64,000 nt of DNA. It comes from Maribellus luteus. GTDB lineage: Bacteria > Bacteroidota > Bacteroidia > Bacteroidales > Prolixibacteraceae. Below the pieces are notes generated by a model, which was given only the letters and a program-made list of their open reading frames with translations, searched no databases and was not told where the DNA came from. Location of the stretch: NCBI RefSeq assembly GCF_003576475.1, contig NZ_QWGR01000003.1, positions 62,001 through 126,000 of the forward strand. The letters are read 5' to 3'. The position numbers were made by a program, and so were the translations under genes. This document shows, piece by piece, positions 61,086-64,000 of the stretch (position 1 is its first letter; each line of letters opens with the position of its first letter).

Positions 61086-62258
61086 CTATTGAGTATAGTC
61101 GGGAAACTCGTTTGAAAGCATTACCCAAACCTTGCCAAGCCTTTCGTAAAGGTTACTGATGTGTGTGCCCGGATTGTCATACGTTTCGAACTGATGCTTG
61201 ACGTTCATAGCATCGAGCTGCTCATGCGTCATTGTGTTGATGGCAATGTAAAAATCGTCGTTCACGCCGCAATCAAAATAGATTACTTTCAGCTGTTTTA
61301 GTCCAATACGGTGTTTCTGAATCATTGCCAGCAAACTTTGATCATTCAGTTTTTCCATTCGTTCAGGAATGACAACAGGATTTCCGTCGATAAATTCAAA
61401 AGGCAAGTCGCAATAATAAGGTGGATTTTCGGGATTAGGCAACCACGCCTGCGACAACATAACTGCTCCGTTGTTAACAAACTTAAAGGGAGCGAACGGA
61501 TCATACGGAAGCGGTCCCTCAACTCCCCATATCTGATCTTCCACAGGCATAAAATTAGCCATGTATAAAATCAACGGTTCTGGAAAATGTGAGGGCGACA
61601 AAGCACCCACATAACGAAATACTTTTGGGTGTTTCATCGCAATATTCAGAGCCCCTATAGCTCCGGCACAATGACCAGTTATGGCACGCCAGTTAAAATG
61701 AGGGATCGTGCGATAATTCTCATCCACATATTCAACCAGTTCTTTCACAATGTAATCTTCGTAATTTCCCTGAACGGTGGAGTTGACGTAGAGGCTGGGA
61801 CCGTATTTTGTTTTCGCATCAGGCATTACGATGATAACTTCCTCCATACCTTCGTTGTCGATCAGCTTATTGAGCCATGGCAAAAATCCTTCTTCGGGAA
61901 AGTCGACCCGATGAGGAAGTTGCGCCGACAAGTAAAAATACTCGTAAGGTTCCGGCTCCATCAACATACCGCCCCAGGCTGGGGTACCATGCAGGAAGTA
62001 AATAACCGGGAAATGCCTCTCGGGACATGTAAAGTAACTTTTGGGCAAATACACACGGATCATGCGGTCGGCCGGATCGCCTGTTAAATTGCCTTCGAGT
62101 GACGCAAAATGTACGGTTTCAGTAACAATCGTTCCCTCGCCTATCACTGCCGATTTTGCTGAGGGAGCAAGATCGTCGGTTCCTGTAAGGTAATCTTTTT
62201 CGCAGGCGGTCAGGAAAACTGCAACGACCAGCACTGCCATTAAAATTTTGGTTTTCAT
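61086..62258 (-). CDS. Esterase D-like alpha/beta-hydrolase lipoprotein with Cys nucleophile
   Basis: A 390-residue lipoprotein (lipobox LTAC). The esterase D/putative-esterase fold is recognised from MIRVYLPKSYF, FPVIYFLHGTPAWGG (oxyanion region), EEVIIVMPDAKTKYG and the nucleophile elbow. The elbow reads ITGHCAGAIGALNIAMKHP with Cys197 (codon TGT) where the family normally has Ser (GHSMGG). The C-terminal GTHISNLYERL probably supplies the catalytic His. It could be a carbohydrate acetyl/feruloyl esterase relative; the Cys makes the activity uncertain. It stands between two minus-strand genes at the PUL end. Confidence 0.78.
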   Translation of the reverse strand: MKTKILMAVLVVAVFLTACEKDYLTGTDDLAPSAKSAVIGEGTIVTETVHFASLEGNLTGDPADRMIRVYLPKSYFTCPERHFPVIYFLHGTPAWGGMLMEPEPYEYFYLSAQLPHRVDFPEEGFLPWLNKLIDNEGMEEVIIVMPDAKTKYGPSLYVNSTVQGNYEDYIVKELVEYVDENYRTIPHFNWRAITGHCAGAIGALNIAMKHPKVFRYVGALSPSHFPEPLILYMANFMPVEDQIWGVEGPLPYDPFAPFKFVNNGAVMLSQAWLPNPENPPYYCDLPFEFIDGNPVVIPERMEKLNDQSLLAMIQKHRIGLKQLKVIYFDCGVNDDFYIAINTMTHEQLDAMNVKHQFETYDNPGTHISNLYERLGKVWVMLSNEFPDYTQ

Positions 62259-62609
62259 TTTACTGATTTTATTTGGTAACTGTAAACGAAGTTAGGCCAG
62301 TATTGTCTGTTCCTCTTTTTCAAAATTCCCGGAGAGTTGTGAACTTTTCCCAAAGCTTTTGATAATTTCCCATTCCCTGAGAAAGTCTGTTTCCACTCAA
62401 TCTTTAGAAAATAAATCCCATCGGTTAAGCTGTAAAATCAATGATAGGGAGATGCTTCTTTGTACTGAATTTCGTTCAATGCTCCACCAGCTGATGAAAA
62501 TTCAAGCAGGGAAATTGTGTGTGGGATTGGGATAGCGCTTGATCACTCTAATTACTGATTCCAAAAACAAGGAGAAAATAAAAGCTTCGAGATAAGAATA
62601 CTACTCTGT
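62259..62609. other. Intergenic region between HTCS and esterase, no gene seen
   Basis: About 350 bp. On the minus strand TAACTTCG (near 62288-62295) is a one-base variant of the -7 element and may serve the esterase gene. Nothing else recognisable. Confidence 0.35.
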
Positions 62610-64000
62610 TTACTGTAGCTTGCCATTTCCGTTTACCTTCTGATGATTGAGAAATTGTCGCGGACTTTCTCCAAACTCATCCTTGAACAACTGACTAAAA
62701 GTGGAAAGGCTTTTCATGCCTACTTCATACCCTACCTCGGTGATGTTCATATTGGATGTTTGCAATAATTCCCGGGCTTTTTTCATTCGTACCTGTCGAA
62801 TGTATTTGGCTGCCGACTGATTGGTAAGAGCTTTAAACTTGCGGTAAAGCTGGGATTTGCTCATGGCCATATCTTCGCATAGTTTATGAATGTCGTAATG
62901 TTCGTCGCCAAGATTCTTGTTGATCGATTCGTTAAGCCGCTTAAAAAAGGCATCCTCTCTTTGTATAATCGGATCGGAAGAAAATTCCATCCCATTACCA
63001 TTGCTATACCGTCTGAACAGGTTTCTTCGCAGTTCAAGAAGCTTCTGCATGCGAACCAGTAATTCCAATTGATTGAAAGGTTTTACCACATACGCATCAG
63101 CCCCTTGTTCCAGGCCTTCAATGCGGGAAGTGATATCCGCTTTGGCCGTAAGCAGAATAACCGGGATATGACTGGTCCGATAATCGTTTTTCAGTTTTCG
63201 ACACAACTCAAAACCATCCATGCCCGGCATCATTACATCGCTGACTATAATGTCAGGAACCTCATCCAGCGCAAGTTTGTACCCTTCCCAACCATCTTTT
63301 GCCACAAAAATATGGAAATGTCTTTCGTAACATGCCTTCATATAGGCCACCACATCCGTATTATCCTCCACAATTTCCAGACGTTTTTTTGCTCCGTCCC
63401 CGATTTCGGCAACATCATTAAAAGTGTCATTGGTTTCCGACTCAAGAGTCTGTTTGTGTAAATTGAACTCTGCTTTCTTGAATTCATGCCTTACAGGGAG
63501 TTGTACCGTAAAAACAGTCTCCTCGCCGGCAATGCTTTTTACACTGATGGTTCCGTTCATCAGATTTACCAGTTCCCGGGTGAGAGCAAGACCAATACCG
63601 GCTCCTCCTGCTTTTCTGGTATTTTTGTCGTCAACCTGGTAAAAGCGATCAAAGATCCTTTCCATTTTCTCAGAAGGAATGCCGATGCCATCATCACACA
63701 CTTCTAAATAGAGAGAATCAGACCGCGCCATGACCTTCATTTGTACGTTTCCTCCTTCCGATGTATATTTTATGGCATTATTTAAGAGATTCCCCACAAC
63801 AGCCGCTGTTTTTTCAGGATCGAAATCCAACTCATACGACAGGTTATCAGAGAAAAATGACATATTGATGCACTTTTCTTCCGCATAAAATTCCTGTAGC
63901 TGAAAAATGTATTTTAAAAAAGGGATAATATTCGCGTGTATCATGTCCACCGAAAGTTTACCCGACTCCACTTTGCTCAGGTCAAGCATCTGATCAACAA
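62610..64000 (-). CDS. Hybrid two-component system regulator (HTCS), 5' truncated by window
   Basis: The C-terminal ~463 residues of a one-protein two-component regulator. The frame is open to the window edge (VDQMLDLSKVESGKL follows the HisKA helix, with the phospho-His just outside). Then come a HATPase domain (NLLNNAIKYTSEGG, CDDGIGIP, GAGIGLALTRELV), a receiver with phosphoacceptor Asp in IIVSDVMMPGMDG and VVKPFNQLELLVR, and an AraC-type HTH (MSKSQLYRKFKALTNQSAAKYI, EVGYEVGMKSLSTFSQLFKDEFGESP). Missing upstream should be the periplasmic sensor. HTCS proteins typically sense PUL-derived oligosaccharides and activate nearby genes. Confidence 0.94.
   Translation of the reverse strand, partial: VDQMLDLSKVESGKLSVDMIHANIIPFLKYIFQLQEFYAEEKCINMSFFSDNLSYELDFDPEKTAAVVGNLLNNAIKYTSEGGNVQMKVMARSDSLYLEVCDDGIGIPSEKMERIFDRFYQVDDKNTRKAGGAGIGLALTRELVNLMNGTISVKSIAGEETVFTVQLPVRHEFKKAEFNLHKQTLESETNDTFNDVAEIGDGAKKRLEIVEDNTDVVAYMKACYERHFHIFVAKDGWEGYKLALDEVPDIIVSDVMMPGMDGFELCRKLKNDYRTSHIPVILLTAKADITSRIEGLEQGADAYVVKPFNQLELLVRMQKLLELRRNLFRRYSNGNGMEFSSDPIIQREDAFFKRLNESINKNLGDEHYDIHKLCEDMAMSKSQLYRKFKALTNQSAAKYIRQVRMKKARELLQTSNMNITEVGYEVGMKSLSTFSQLFKDEFGESPRQFLNHQKVNGNGKLQ

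Larger units (their letters stand above)
31564..64000. other. Polysaccharide utilization locus (fucosylated, hexosamine-rich, probably sulfated glycan)
   Basis: A continuous run of ECF sigma, FecR, SusC, SusD, GH95, GH20, sulfatase, GH29, DUF1080, Gfo/Idh/MocA, GH76-like, GH43/117-GH29 fusion, GH20, GH29, GH20, Gfo/Idh/MocA, esterase and HTCS. SusC/SusD imports oligosaccharides; GH95 and GH29 remove fucose, GH20 removes terminal hexosamines and the sulfatase removes sulfate. The locus continues beyond the window. Confidence 0.85.

Noticed and set aside
1-64000. CRISPR arrays, rRNA, tRNA, prophage or replication origin
   Set aside because: No regularly spaced short repeats, no rRNA-like conserved strings, no cloverleaf candidates and no phage structural genes were noticed on reading both strands.

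Overview
The window is a stretch of a Bacteroidota chromosome. A SusC/SusD pair, a hybrid two-component regulator, an ECF sigma/FecR pair, an RprXY-like two-component pair, short LAB_N and ExbB-type membrane proteins and several TAnnTTTG-type -7 promoter elements all point there. The style (many secreted glycosidases, Gfo/Idh/MocA and DUF1080 proteins, Tat-lipoprotein signals) suggests a free-living, polysaccharide-degrading Bacteroidales/Marinilabiliales relative; this placement is inferred from gene content only. No rRNA, tRNA, CRISPR array or replication origin was seen.

Region 1 (1-6.3 kb) is housekeeping: the 3' part of aroB, then aroA, convergent tadA, aspS, and an operon of a Crp/Fnr-type regulator with a C45-like Ntn hydrolase. 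Region 2 (6.3-11.8 kb) is a repeat-rich, plastic segment. It holds a REP-associated/IS200-like tyrosine transposase flanked by ~114-bp direct repeats full of small palindromes, a surface-lipoprotein candidate, an orphan two-TM protein with a cysteine cluster, an HU-like protein, a pair of 126-bp direct repeats and a multi-hairpin intergenic element. Region 3 (10.7-19.6 kb) carries assorted metabolic and stress genes: an FSA-type aldolase, a Spx/ArsC-like protein, a pirin, a beta-propeller/phosphoesterase fusion, a VOC protein and a Tat-exported aldo/keto reductase. Region 4 (20-31.4 kb) is again core: lepA, an RprXY-like pair, purN, acpP-fabF-rnc, a LAB_N protein, an ExbB-like protein, a LytS/LytTR pair and a cation diffusion facilitator.

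Region 5 (31.5 kb to the end) is a large polysaccharide utilization locus (PUL). It opens with an ECF sigma factor, a FecR anti-sigma factor and an STN-containing SusC with SusD, which form a trans-envelope sensing and import unit. It continues with GH95 fucosidase, GH20 hexosaminidase, a CxAxR-type sulfatase and GH29 fucosidase. A convergent pair (DUF1080 plus a secreted Gfo/Idh/MocA oxidoreductase) resembles a 3-keto-glycoside cleavage module. Then come a GH76-like lipoprotein, a GH43/GH117-like + GH29 fusion, a second GH20, another GH29, a third GH20, a cytoplasmic-type Gfo/Idh/MocA enzyme, a lipoprotein esterase whose nucleophile-elbow residue is Cys, and finally an HTCS regulator truncated by the window end.

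The enzyme set predicts a fucosylated, N-acetylhexosamine-rich and probably sulfated glycan, such as a mucin-like O-glycan, an animal or algal glycoconjugate or a bacterial exopolysaccharide. The substrate cannot be read from sequence alone. The most unusual elements are the GH43/117-GH29 fusion coupled by 1 bp to the GH76-like protein, and the embedded oxidative (3-keto) module beside classical glycosidases. The presence of two different regulatory systems in one locus is also notable.
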